From Paenibacillus sp. Root444D2 (lineage in GTDB: Bacteria; Bacillota; Bacilli; Paenibacillales; NBRC-103111), in contig NZ_LMEO01000021.1 of NCBI RefSeq assembly GCF_001426375.1, positions 1 through 64,000 on the forward strand: a stretch of DNA of 64,000 nt. The letters run 5' to 3'. Numbering within the stretch: the stretch's first letter is position 1; the number at the start of each line of letters is the position of its first letter. The notes under the pieces are model-generated. The model ran no database searches. It saw only the letters and a list, made by a program, of their open reading frames with translations, and was not told where the DNA came from. Positions 8,680 to 17,585 of this stretch are shown one piece after another. Both the position numbers and the translations under genes were made by a program.

Positions 8680-8934
8680 TTATTTTGTCACAGGTGTTGG
8701 CATTTCTGCTAAACAAATATGACAAACAATTTTTCCTTTGAAGTAGGATACGTTTTCAGCGTTTCCACAGAAGATACAAGCAGGCTCATATTTCTTCAAC
8801 ATGATGCGCTCGCCGTCTACATAAATCTCCAAAGCGTCTTTCTCACCAATTCCCAGCGTGCGGCGCAACTCGATTGGAATAACAACGCGACCCAATTCGT
8901 CAACTTTTCTTACAATTCCCGTAGATTTCATCAT
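8680..8934 (-). CDS. abrB: AbrB, transition-state regulator
   Basis: 84-residue DNA-binding protein. The N-terminal swapped-hairpin AbrB domain is clear (KSTGIVRKVDELGRVVIPIELRR region, residues 3-25), followed by a C-terminal part with two Cys pairs (CIFC and CHIC, about residues 54-57 and 71-74). AbrB represses post-exponential genes, including spoVG in B. subtilis. AAAGGGG lies 9 nt upstream of ATG 8934. The gene has a strong sigma-A promoter with Spo0A boxes over the start site and its own terminator. Same position as in B. subtilis (after rsmI). Confidence 0.95.
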   Translation of the reverse strand: MMKSTGIVRKVDELGRVVIPIELRRTLGIGEKDALEIYVDGERIMLKKYEPACIFCGNAENVSYFKGKIVCHICLAEMPTPVTK

Positions 8935-8974
8935 ATATATAAACCCCTTTCGATTTTATCAAAAATTTATCAAT

Positions 8975-8991
8975 ATCGTCATGTTTCGACA
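8975..8991 (-). promoter_or_regulatory. tandem Spo0A boxes in the abrB promoter
   Basis: Read on the minus strand: TGTCGAA (8991-8985) followed by the degenerate box TGACGAT (8981-8975). They fall roughly at +8 to +24 of the predicted start site. B. subtilis abrB has a nearly identical arrangement (TGTCGAA..TGACGAA) through which Spo0A~P represses it. Confidence 0.7.
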
Positions 8992-9005
8992 TATCTTCTT
9001 GCCTA

Positions 9006-9034
9006 ATGATACCAACGATTCCCAAAATAGTCAA
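9006..9034 (-). promoter_or_regulatory. sigma-A promoter of abrB
   Basis: Minus strand TTGACT (9034-9029), 17-nt spacer, TATCAT (9011-9006), with the Spo0A boxes just downstream. Confidence 0.75.
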
Positions 9035-9219
9035 CCATATTTTCGTCTATTTGAGGTTATAATTCAAAAAAATTTTTAATATTGTTTCTGTTTAAAATAT
9101 GATAAAAACCAAGTAGAATAAGGGAATGTAAGCCATATATTACGTGTGACCTCCTTAAAAAGCTCAAAATTAAGAAGATAAAGGGTCTCCAAGTAAGACA
9201 GAGAAATTGGAATAAGTAT

Positions 9220-9268
9220 TTCGACATAATGCGACAATTGTGTCGAAGTGACAAAGAGAATTGTCGAA
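9220..9268 (+). promoter_or_regulatory. cluster of three Spo0A-box-like sites upstream of the HD phosphohydrolase gene
   Basis: TTCGACA (9220-9226, inverse orientation), TGTCGAA (9241-9247) and TTGTCGAA (9261-9268) all match the Spo0A box core TGTCGAA. They end 35 nt before the ATG of the HD gene and lie nearly 190 nt upstream of the abrB -35, so the HD gene is the likelier target. The rest of the 8935-9303 gap holds only the abrB promoter region. Confidence 0.55.
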
Positions 9269-9303
9269 ATTATTTAAATTTGCTAAAGAGAGGTTGTGAA
9301 TGA

Positions 9304-10581
9304 ATGAAGGAAGAGAAGGTTTTTAAAGATCCGGTTCATAAATATATTTACGTGCAGGATAATACGATTTGGGATTTAATTAATACGCGAGAGTTTCAGA
9401 GACTGCGCCGCATAAGGCAGTTAGGAACTTCTTATTTAACTTTTCATGGTGCTGAGCATAGTAGATTCTCTCATTCACTAGGTGTCTATGAAATCACTCG
9501 GAAAATTATTTCACAATTCGAACGCAATCACTATGAGGATTGGCCTCAAGAGGAACGTCTGCTCTGCCTTTGTGCGGCCTTGCTCCATGATCTGGGTCAC
9601 GGACCCTTCTCGCACTCCATTGAAAAAGCTTTCGGAACGAGACATGAAGACTGGTCATGCAGAATTGTCCTTGGAGATACGGAAGTGAATAAAATCCTCA
9701 GTCGAGTGTCACCCGATTTTCCGAAAAAAGTGGCAGGGGTTATTTGTAAATCGTATAGTGAAGAAATTGTGGTTAGCCTTGTATCCAGCCAGTTGGATGC
9801 AGATCGCATGGACTATTTACTGCGCGACGCCTATTTCACTGGTGTAAATTATGGCACGTTTGATCTGGAGCGGATTCTTCGTGTTATTAGGCCCTATAAG
9901 GGGCATATTGTTGTTAAAGAAAGCGGAATGCATGCCGTAGAAGACTATTTAATGTCTCGCTATCAAATGTATTGGCAGGTGTATTTCCATCCCGTGACAC
10001 GTAGTGCGGAAATTTTGCTGCACAAAGTTTTTGCGCGGGCTAAACATTTATACGAAGAAAATTATACGTTTGGTTTTATGGTTGAGCCTATTTTGCATCT
10101 GATTCAGAATAAAATTACGCTGGAAGATTATTTACTATTGGATGAGTCTGTTATGCAGACGATGCTAACTTTCTGGAGTAATGAGAAAGATCCTATTTTA
10201 GGTGATATGTGTAAACGGTTTTTGGATCGTAAGTTGTACAAATACAGCACCTTTGATGAATCTAATCAACGTCAGATTAAGCTGATGGAAAAAGTGATGG
10301 CCGAGGTCGGATTCGATCCTACCTATTACATGGAAATTGACTTTCCATCGAATCAATCCTATGACGTGTATAGACCGGGGGAAACGGACGATAACTTGCC
10401 GATTTTTCTGCTGGATCATAAGGAGACCTTAACGGAGATTACGCATCGATCTGAGATTGTTCAGTCCATCAGTGGATTCCAAATGGGTAAGCATCATGTG
10501 TATTATCCGGAGGAGCTGTTGGAACGGTTGAACGCAACCAATTATCCTGATTTATGGGCACTGCTTGGCGAGCAAGATTAA
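9304..10581 (+). CDS. HD-domain phosphohydrolase (YwfO-like, dGTPase superfamily)
   Basis: 425 residues. The N-terminal part DPVHKYIYV..EFQRLRRIRQLG (about 9-41) and the metal-binding HD motif LLHDLGHGPFSH (H95, D96) with an upstream His in RFSHSLG (H57) place it in the HD superfamily of dNTP/nucleotide phosphohydrolases, closest by character to YwfO. Whether it hydrolyses dNTPs or another nucleotide is unknown. GAGAGGTTGTGA is the binding site before ATG 9304. In B. subtilis this position is occupied by other genes, so this is a local difference. Spo0A-like boxes upstream suggest regulation at sporulation onset. Confidence 0.88.
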   Translation: MKEEKVFKDPVHKYIYVQDNTIWDLINTREFQRLRRIRQLGTSYLTFHGAEHSRFSHSLGVYEITRKIISQFERNHYEDWPQEERLLCLCAALLHDLGHGPFSHSIEKAFGTRHEDWSCRIVLGDTEVNKILSRVSPDFPKKVAGVICKSYSEEIVVSLVSSQLDADRMDYLLRDAYFTGVNYGTFDLERILRVIRPYKGHIVVKESGMHAVEDYLMSRYQMYWQVYFHPVTRSAEILLHKVFARAKHLYEENYTFGFMVEPILHLIQNKITLEDYLLLDESVMQTMLTFWSNEKDPILGDMCKRFLDRKLYKYSTFDESNQRQIKLMEKVMAEVGFDPTYYMEIDFPSNQSYDVYRPGETDDNLPIFLLDHKETLTEITHRSEIVQSISGFQMGKHHVYYPEELLERLNATNYPDLWALLGEQD

Positions 10582-10629
10582 CTAGAAAAATAAGTGAAGC
10601 AGAATATTACAACTTAAGGGAGAACGAAG

Positions 10630-11397
10630 ATGCTAACGGATTCACACACACATTTAAATGCTGAACAATTTAATGAAGATCAAGATGAAGTGATTGGGCG
10701 AGCGCTGGACGCCGGAGTGACAAGAATAGTGAATGTAGGCTTCAACCGGGAGACCATACCCAGTTCGATTGCCCTCGCTGAGAGGTACGATTTCATTTAT
10801 TCTACCGTAGGTTGGCATCCTGTTGATGCAATTGATATGATGCCTGGCGACTTAGAATGGATTGAAGAGCTGTGCAAGCATGAGAAAGTTGTTGCCATCG
10901 GAGAAATTGGACTAGATTACTATTGGGATAAGTCACCGAAGGATGTACAGCAGCGGGTATTCCGGGAGCAAATTCGTCTAGCGCGTAAATTAGGGATGCC
11001 CATTGTCGTACATAATCGAGATGCCCATCATGATATTTTGCACATTTTAAAAGAAGAGAAGGCCGAGGAAGTGGGGGGAATCATGCACTGCTTCTCTGGA
11101 AGCTGGGAGACAGCGAAGCAGTGTCTGGATATGAATTTTCATATTTCTTTTGGAGGTCCAGTTACATTTAAGAACGCTAGGCAATCGAAGGAAGTACTGG
11201 CGCAAGTTCCGCTAGATCGTATATTAATTGAGACCGATGCTCCTTACTTGACCCCCCATCCTTTCCGCGGCAAGCGAAATGAAACCGGTTATGTTCGCTT
11301 GGTAGCTGAGATGGCCGCGGAAATTCGAGGTATGACTTTGGAAGAGATTGCGGAAATAACAACAAACAATGCCATTCGATTGCTAGGTCTCAAGTAA
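10630..11397 (+). CDS. TatD family metal-dependent hydrolase (YabD/DcrH-like)
   Basis: 255 residues, TIM-barrel metallohydrolase of the TatD DNase family. Metal ligands are visible: SHTHLN at the start (H6, H8), GEIGLDYYW (about 90-98), HNRDAHHD, GIMHCFSGS (about 152-160) and IETDAPYLTP (about 199-208). Members are 3'-5' exonucleases or deoxyribonucleases. B. subtilis yabD lies between metS and yabE. The 3' end overlaps the convergent ecsB gene by 15 nt. Confidence 0.92.
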   Translation: MLTDSHTHLNAEQFNEDQDEVIGRALDAGVTRIVNVGFNRETIPSSIALAERYDFIYSTVGWHPVDAIDMMPGDLEWIEELCKHEKVVAIGEIGLDYYWDKSPKDVQQRVFREQIRLARKLGMPIVVHNRDAHHDILHILKEEKAEEVGGIMHCFSGSWETAKQCLDMNFHISFGGPVTFKNARQSKEVLAQVPLDRILIETDAPYLTPHPFRGKRNETGYVRLVAEMAAEIRGMTLEEIAEITTNNAIRLLGLK

Positions 11398-12615
11398 GGC
11401 ATTTTTCTCGAACCTACGGCGAAGTACAATACCGCAGCTGAAAGAAATGAAGATGAGACTGATGAGTGGAACGAGCAGATAGATGGGTGAAGAGCGAATC
11501 ATAAGAGGAATCGTCAAGATACATAGCTCAAGCAACAAGACTGACCAAATGATAATGGCCAATGAGCCGGCCTTCGAATTCTGATTGAGTGGGTACATCT
11601 CGAGCCAGAACGTATAGCGGTGGGCGCGTTCGAGCGACGATAACTGAACAAGGGAAATCACAAGTGAAATCATGAAGATTAAACTCCTTGCAGTACCGCT
11701 GCTTGAAACGGCTATAGCGAGCACCCCTAACAAGGTGATACGCAGTACGATAGCGAACAGCTCCGTACGCTGCAATGTCTTCATATATAGATATAAATAG
11801 GAAGCATCTTGTCTAAAAGGTATGAACCGTGTAAGCCCGCTGATCCAACTTCGGCGGGCTATTCGCGTTCCCATTTGAGGCACATCCACGAACCAGCTGA
11901 AAAAGGCATAAAGCCGAGCTTGCTGCTGACTTTCCTTGGTGATCAAGTAGTCCCAGCCGATGACGTATTTAGATACGAAATGAACAGCTGCTAACCATAC
12001 GAAAATGAGAAGCAGCGCCGCGCCGCTTGCCCATAAAATGCTGGTTAGAAATTGCAGCGATATGAGAGCAGTTGTTGCAATCCAGCGAAAGCTAACCGAA
12101 GCTAATCTGGCACGCTCGTGAGCAAATCGGCTCTCCTGCCAGCTAGCTAATAAATTAGCTAGCTTTAATAGAAGAAGTAGTGCAAGCATTAATAAGAAAT
12201 GCTGCTCTGAAGCGCCCAGACAGTGATGATAAAGCGGCCATAAAATAACCCAAGCAATAAATGTCCAAAAAGCTTGCAATGTCAAACTGTACATGAATCC
12301 GCTTCGGAAATAAGCGCCCATTTGATGTTCGATCCGTAACAAAAACATGCGGTCTGCTTTCCTTACCAATGTACGAATGGGGCTTGAAGATAGAATCGGA
12401 ACGAGCAGCAGAAGCACGATCCACAGATAAGGATAATCTGTCGGAAGACGCTGTAGTATTTTTGCATAATAATAGGAAGAAATGATGACAAGAAACAACA
12501 CGAGACCGATGAAATTACTACGCGCTGCGTATTGCCAATAGCCCATGGATTCCTTCATATAATGTTCGAATCTTTGCTGCCATAAGGTATGGGTGTTGAT
12601 GTCCATATTTCTCAT
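11383..12615 (-). CDS. ecsB: ABC transporter permease, EcsB-like
   Basis: 410-residue polytopic membrane protein with about ten hydrophobic segments, pairs clustered near residues 35-55, 63-80, 110-150, 175-215, 285-325 and 350-400. The pairing with an EcsA-type ATPase and the N-terminal RFEHYMKESMGYW-type stretch fit EcsB of B. subtilis, linked there to protein secretion and RasP function. Translation is coupled: its ATG 12615 overlaps the ecsA stop (ATGA). The 3' end overlaps tatD on the other strand. Substrate not known. Confidence 0.82.
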   Translation of the reverse strand: MRNMDINTHTLWQQRFEHYMKESMGYWQYAARSNFIGLVLFLVIISSYYYAKILQRLPTDYPYLWIVLLLLVPILSSSPIRTLVRKADRMFLLRIEHQMGAYFRSGFMYSLTLQAFWTFIAWVILWPLYHHCLGASEQHFLLMLALLLLLKLANLLASWQESRFAHERARLASVSFRWIATTALISLQFLTSILWASGAALLLIFVWLAAVHFVSKYVIGWDYLITKESQQQARLYAFFSWFVDVPQMGTRIARRSWISGLTRFIPFRQDASYLYLYMKTLQRTELFAIVLRITLLGVLAIAVSSSGTARSLIFMISLVISLVQLSSLERAHRYTFWLEMYPLNQNSKAGSLAIIIWSVLLLELCILTIPLMIRSSPIYLLVPLISLIFISFSCGIVLRRRFEKNALLET

Positions 12616-13355
12616 AACGAATCCCCTTGTACGAGCTTATAGAAAATGTCGTCTAGTGACGCTCCCGGAAGTTCGGTTTGCCCGCGTAATTCGACTAAAT
12701 CACCCTGCGCAACCATGCGACCTCGATGAAGGACAACGTAGTTATCGCAATATTTTTCAATGGTTGACAAAATATGCGATGAGATGAGGAATGATGCTCC
12801 TTTATGTTTCATTTTGACCATTAATTCTAATAAGGAACGGATCGCTAAAGGGTCAAGGCCGAGAAAGGGTTCATCGATAATATATAACGAGGGTTCGATC
12901 AGAAATGCGTTCATAATCATGACTTTCTGTTTCATTCCTTTGGATAAATGGCTGGCGAAGCTGTTCAGCTTGTCCTTCATTTGAAACTGCTCCAAAAGGG
13001 AGCTAGATCGAGCCAAATAGTCGTCCTTCGACAAACCGTAGGCCATAGCGGTTAGCTCAAGGTGTTCTCGGATCGTAAGCTCTTCGTAGAGCTCAGGACT
13101 TTCGGGTACATAAGCGTAAGTTGCGCGATAGGACAAAGGATTTTCAGCTAAAGTGAGTCCGTTGATTCGAATCGATCCTTTTTGCGGTTGAAGAAGGCCG
13201 AGAATGTTTTTGATTGTCGTACTTTTACCCGCACCATTAAGTCCGATGAGTCCCATCATTTCACCTTGACGGATAGAAAAGGTTAGGTCATGAAGAACAG
13301 GTTTTTTTGGTAAATATCCCCCGTATAAAGAGTCAACTTGTAGAATGGAGCCCAT
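12612..13355 (-). CDS. ecsA: ABC transporter ATP-binding protein, EcsA-like
   Basis: 247-residue ABC ATPase. Walker A GLNGAGKST (residues 38-46), Q-loop in the YVPESPELYEELT segment, signature LSKGMKQKV (about 138-146) and Walker B LYIIDEPFLGLD (about 157-168) with a H-loop SSHIL. Energises the EcsB permease next door. Start ATG 13355 has GAGG upstream. In B. subtilis ecsAB lies elsewhere on the chromosome, so its position between tatD and the 3D-domain gene is a local rearrangement. Confidence 0.9.
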   Translation of the reverse strand: MGSILQVDSLYGGYLPKKPVLHDLTFSIRQGEMMGLIGLNGAGKSTTIKNILGLLQPQKGSIRINGLTLAENPLSYRATYAYVPESPELYEELTIREHLELTAMAYGLSKDDYLARSSSLLEQFQMKDKLNSFASHLSKGMKQKVMIMNAFLIEPSLYIIDEPFLGLDPLAIRSLLELMVKMKHKGASFLISSHILSTIEKYCDNYVVLHRGRMVAQGDLVELRGQTELPGASLDDIFYKLVQGDSL

Positions 13356-13644
13356 CTCATTGCCTCCCTGATTAGCAAATTATTGGTATTTATGAATCAC
13401 TTTCCTATACGATCATTATAAACAAATTTGTAATTTAAGCCTAGTTTAGGGGTGGAAAGTTGAAAAGAGTTAGTATACGTACGTGAAAGTGAGATATAAG
13501 TAGATATAAAGCTGTTTTATTGTTCATTTAAGCGAATTTTAGTTGATTTAGCCCTTTTTAGTAGGTGTTAATCCCTTTACAGGTTAAGATTAACAGCGTA
13601 ATATACTTTTCATAATAACTTAATAACCAATTTGCCATTTTTCC

Positions 13645-13822
13645 ATTCGCTGAGTTCCATTTATGGGAACGGGGGAACCACTGTAAGCTGAAGAAGCATG
13701 CTTCTTGAGTGAACAGAGTGAGTAACAGGGGTGAATCTTTGAGTATATTTCGTATGCTCTTAGTAGGGCGACTCTCACGTCCGAATCCGTCAGCTAACCT
13801 CGTAAGCGTAAGAGAGGTAACG
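13645..13822 (+). ncRNA. ydaO/yuaA-type cyclic di-AMP riboswitch
   Basis: The hallmark blocks are present in order: GGGGGAACCACTG near 13671, GGGGTGAATC near 13728, TAGGGCGAC near 13765 and CCGAATCCGTCAGCTAACC near 13782, then the CTCGTAAGCG segment. These are the conserved elements of the c-di-AMP-sensing ydaO motif. It precedes a cell-wall 3D-domain protein, a common target class, and is followed by a strong terminator, so c-di-AMP should switch expression off. Confidence 0.92.
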
Positions 13823-13862
13823 ATTGTCGTGCGTGCTATTTGTGTATTTTATTATACCAACT

Positions 13863-13900
13863 AAGCCAGCGAGAAGAGTCCTCTTCTTGCTGGCTTTTTG
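13863..13900 (+). terminator. intrinsic terminator of the c-di-AMP riboswitch expression platform
   Basis: AAGCCAGC-G-AGAAGAG (13863-13878) pairs with CTCTTCT-T-GCTGGCTT (13881-13896), ending in a T tract, 40 nt after the riboswitch core. Confidence 0.85.
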
Positions 13901-13905
13901 TCTTC

Positions 13906-14100
13906 ATAAAGGGCTATACACATTTCGGACGACTAAAAATTGCCCGGAATTCATATGAATGTTGAATAGGCAAACTGGTGTGGGACGACCAGAAGGCAGC
14001 GGTATAGCACCGTACTGCTGATGGCGAACACGTTAAGTTAAACTAAAAAACCTTAGTCGCGTCAAATCTAATCATGCTGTAACCTGGCGGCGAGGCTTTG
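13906..14100 (+). other. unexplained leader between riboswitch terminator and 3D-domain gene
   Basis: About 195 nt with no coding potential I can support. It contains possible hairpins (for example GGCAGCGGTA/TACTGCT around 13996-14020). No known RNA family recognised. Confidence 0.35.
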
Positions 14101-14116
14101 AAGGAGGACCGAAGAA

Positions 14117-15256
14117 GTGGGCAGTATCTCTATTAGCGAGACCCATGTAAAACGATCATCCAGCATGTCCTTCGCATTGCGATGGAAGCATGAAAACTTG
14201 CGTTTGATTTTAAGTCTAGCCATAATTTCAATCGCAATGACTTTCATGTTTTTGGTGTTGTTGTACGGTACGGCTACCAAGAGCGTATCCGTGGTTGTGA
14301 ATGGACAAGAAACTGTTGTGCAAACGAAGCAATGGGTCCTGCAACGCCTACTGGATGAACAAGCCATAAAGATTGGTGAACACGATGAAATTTCTACTGC
14401 ACCAACGACAACAATCAAGGGTGGAGACAAAATTGTCATCGAACATGCCTCACCGATTCAATTGACTGCTGATGGAAAGACCACCACTGTTTACACAACT
14501 GCAAGAACGGTAGAAAGTGCATTGCAACGTTTACATATTGCACTTGGGGAGCACGATCGTTTATCTCCCGAACCGACAGCCGCTCTGAGCTCAGGCGATG
14601 AAATCAAAATCGTCCGTGTGAAAAAAGAGACGGAGGAAGTAACTGAGCCGATTGCGTTCGATACGGAAAAGAAGAGCGACGCATCGCTGCTCAAAGGCAA
14701 AGAGCAAGTCGTCCAAGAAGGTAAAGAGGGCGTACTCTTGAAGAAGAAAGAAAAGACTTTCGAAGATGGTGTTTTAGTCGCGGAAGCAGTTGTGGGTGAA
14801 GAAGTACAAACAGAAAGTATTAATAAAGTCGTGTCCGTGGGCACGAAAAACCCTGTTGTTGTTCTCTCGTCTTCATCACCTAGTGTGGATGAGGTTTCGA
14901 AGAATGGTGTAACATTTGGGTACAAACAAATCCTGAAGAATGTGAAGTTGACTGCCTATTCGGCAGACGTGGCATCTACAGGTAAATCCGAAGGAACTCC
15001 TGGTTTCGGTAAAACCTATACAGGAACTACCGTGACAGAAGGCAGAACAATAGCTGTTGATCCTAAAGTTATCCCCCTAGGATGGTGGGTTTACATCGAG
15101 GGCATTGGCTTCCGCCGGGCTGAAGACATTGGCAGCGGTGTGAAAGGTCAAATGATTGATGTCTTCTTTGAAGATCATGGTTATGCCAATAAATTCGGAA
15201 CGAAGCAAGGGTACACCGTGTATGTGGTAGGACCGAAAAAGCCATCTGAAAATTAA
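14117..15256 (+). CDS. yabE: G5 and 3D domain-containing cell wall protein (YabE-like)
   Basis: 379 residues. One membrane anchor near residues 33-53, two DUF348-type repeats (about 57-100 and 113-155; VVVNGQETVVQT and LTADGKTTTVYT beginnings), a G5 domain (about 165-250), a Ser-rich linker and a C-terminal 3D domain (about 280-375) with the three Asp in AVDPKVIPLG, AEDIGSG and MIDVFF. Such proteins are muralytic (lytic transglycosylase-like, Rpf-related). GTG 14117 follows AAGGAGG. Controlled by the upstream c-di-AMP riboswitch, linking wall turnover to c-di-AMP. Confidence 0.93.
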   Translation: MGSISISETHVKRSSSMSFALRWKHENLRLILSLAIISIAMTFMFLVLLYGTATKSVSVVVNGQETVVQTKQWVLQRLLDEQAIKIGEHDEISTAPTTTIKGGDKIVIEHASPIQLTADGKTTTVYTTARTVESALQRLHIALGEHDRLSPEPTAALSSGDEIKIVRVKKETEEVTEPIAFDTEKKSDASLLKGKEQVVQEGKEGVLLKKKEKTFEDGVLVAEAVVGEEVQTESINKVVSVGTKNPVVVLSSSSPSVDEVSKNGVTFGYKQILKNVKLTAYSADVASTGKSEGTPGFGKTYTGTTVTEGRTIAVDPKVIPLGWWVYIEGIGFRRAEDIGSGVKGQMIDVFFEDHGYANKFGTKQGYTVYVVGPKKPSEN

Positions 15257-15389
15257 CGTGTAAACGTCAGTTTCAGCGGGAAGAATGTCATATATACGTT
15301 GCCAAGTAACAACTTGGGCGAAAGAAGAGGGGACCCCTCTTCTTTTTCTGCGTTGAATATGAAAGTATAAGCTCTATACTTTAGCTCAA

Positions 15390-15445
15390 CCTTGACAAAC
15401 GCGCTCGTCCCAGAAGGACGACGGAGTCGTTTATCCTTGGTACTG
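15390..15445 (+). other. structured leader motif shared with holB, upstream of rnmV
   Basis: Second copy of the motif at 4478-4530: CTCGTCC..AAGGAC hairpin (CGTCC/GGACG) enclosed by ACAAACG/CGTTTAT, ending CGTTTATCCTTGG. The shared blocks are spaced identically in both copies. Ends about 16 nt before the rnmV start. Confidence 0.55.
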
Positions 15446-15460
15446 GGAAGGGAACTGCTT

Positions 15461-16003
15461 ATGATCAAAGAAGTAATTGTCGTCGAAGGCAAGGACGATA
15501 CAGCTGCTATTCGCCGAGCGGTAGAGGCGGATACGATTGAAACAGGCGGCTCTGCAATTGGACAAGCCGTACTAAAGCGTATTGCACTTGCGCAGCAGCG
15601 AAGAGGCGTTATTATATTCACGGATCCGGACCACGCAGGTGAACGGATTCGGAAGATTGTAGCAGCCAAGGTGCCTGGCTGCAAGCATGCCTTCATTACG
15701 CAGGAGCAGGCCGAGTACAAGGGGGATATCGGCGTCGAGAATGCGACGCCTGAAACGATCCGTCAGGCCCTACAGAGCCTTCGCACGGAATATGATGGTG
15801 CGGTTTCACAGCTGACCATGGAGGATCTCATGGCCGCAGGTTTGATTGTTCATGCTGAGGCAGCTTCTCGCCGGCTGATAGTGGGTAAAGCATTAGGAAT
15901 TGGCTATTGCAACGGCAAGCAATTTTATAAGCGCTGTGCAATGTTTCAAATCTCGCGTGAGGAATTTGAGGCGGCTTTGGAACATTTGGAAGTTGATAAG
16001 TAA
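15461..16003 (+). CDS. rnmV: ribonuclease M5 (5S rRNA maturation)
   Basis: 180 residues, close to the usual ~186. A Toprim domain is evident: VVEGKDD (catalytic Glu, about residues 7-13) and FTDPDHAGERIR (DxD, about 55-66). RNase M5 makes the final cuts producing 5S rRNA. I chose ATG 15461, preceded by GGGAAGGGA; an in-frame ATG at 15392 would make the structured leader coding and has no family similarity. The operon order yabE-rnmV-rsmA-yabG is as in B. subtilis, though here a 619-nt non-coding gap separates rnmV from rsmA. Confidence 0.95.
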   Translation: MIKEVIVVEGKDDTAAIRRAVEADTIETGGSAIGQAVLKRIALAQQRRGVIIFTDPDHAGERIRKIVAAKVPGCKHAFITQEQAEYKGDIGVENATPETIRQALQSLRTEYDGAVSQLTMEDLMAAGLIVHAEAASRRLIVGKALGIGYCNGKQFYKRCAMFQISREEFEAALEHLEVDK

Positions 16004-16126
16004 AGAGTTGAAAACAATGCTCAAGTATTCACTTGTCACCACGTATTAGGGTTTACAAAGGCGTTGATTAGAAAACGATAAATATCGTAGAGTCGTTTAG
16101 CAACTTTATGAACGTAGATGGACTTT

Positions 16127-16387
16127 AGTAGTTGCCATTGTTGTATTTTCTACAACTATTCACACGTACAAAGGCTATTTTCAACTTGAAGTTGTAATTT
16201 GTACAACATTTTGAACCCATTTGGTGCGATATGGCCTGTATAGGACCAAATTGTTGTACATGATACAACAACAAAGGGAGAAAGGCGAGATTAAGGCAAC
16301 AATTGTTGCACTTTCTACAACATCATTCAACCGCCAATATGGATTTATTTGTCCAGCAACCTCAATTGAGCATAGATGACGAATGAT
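16127..16387 (+). repeat. dispersed intergenic repeat, copy A (TTGTTGTA-type palindromes)
   Basis: A ~260-nt non-coding element rich in GTTGTA..TACAAC palindromes, such as the perfect TTGTTGTA-CATGA-TACAACAA at 16251-16271. Its reverse complement matches 33714-33980 along the whole length, with blocks such as TGTTGTATTTTCT, GTTTATTTGT/CATCCAGCAACCTCAA and CCTGTATAGG shared. The remainder of the 16004-16622 gap holds no gene or element I can recognise. Confidence 0.8.
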
Positions 16388-16589
16388 CCCGATTTAAGAA
16401 TGTAGAGCGAGTGAATTGACAGTCTCCTTCCTGCAACATTATCCAACTGAAAGTATGTATTTATCAGTAAACTCTCATGAGATTATATGACTATGCATAC
16501 CGAACTTCCAGTAAGATTCCATTGTAGAAATAAATTTCATGAGATTTGGCGCAGGGTTTGAAGGCGCATATGAAAGATAATGAATATGA

Positions 16590-17531
<942 letters not shown>

Positions 17532-17585
17532 CCCGCACCAAATGCCTAGTCCCGCCATAGGATACCCCTAGGAGGGGATTGTGCT

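Noticed and set aside
9057..9254. 65-codon minus-strand ORF between abrB and the HD gene
   Set aside because: TTG start without binding site, lies over the abrB promoter and Spo0A boxes, composition typical of A/T-rich non-coding DNA.
17537..17564. SigK-like promoter (AC - 17 - CATAGGATA) before yabG
   Set aside because: The -10 fits CATANNNTA, but the start site would fall on or inside the yabG ribosome binding site at 17569-17576, leaving no leader.
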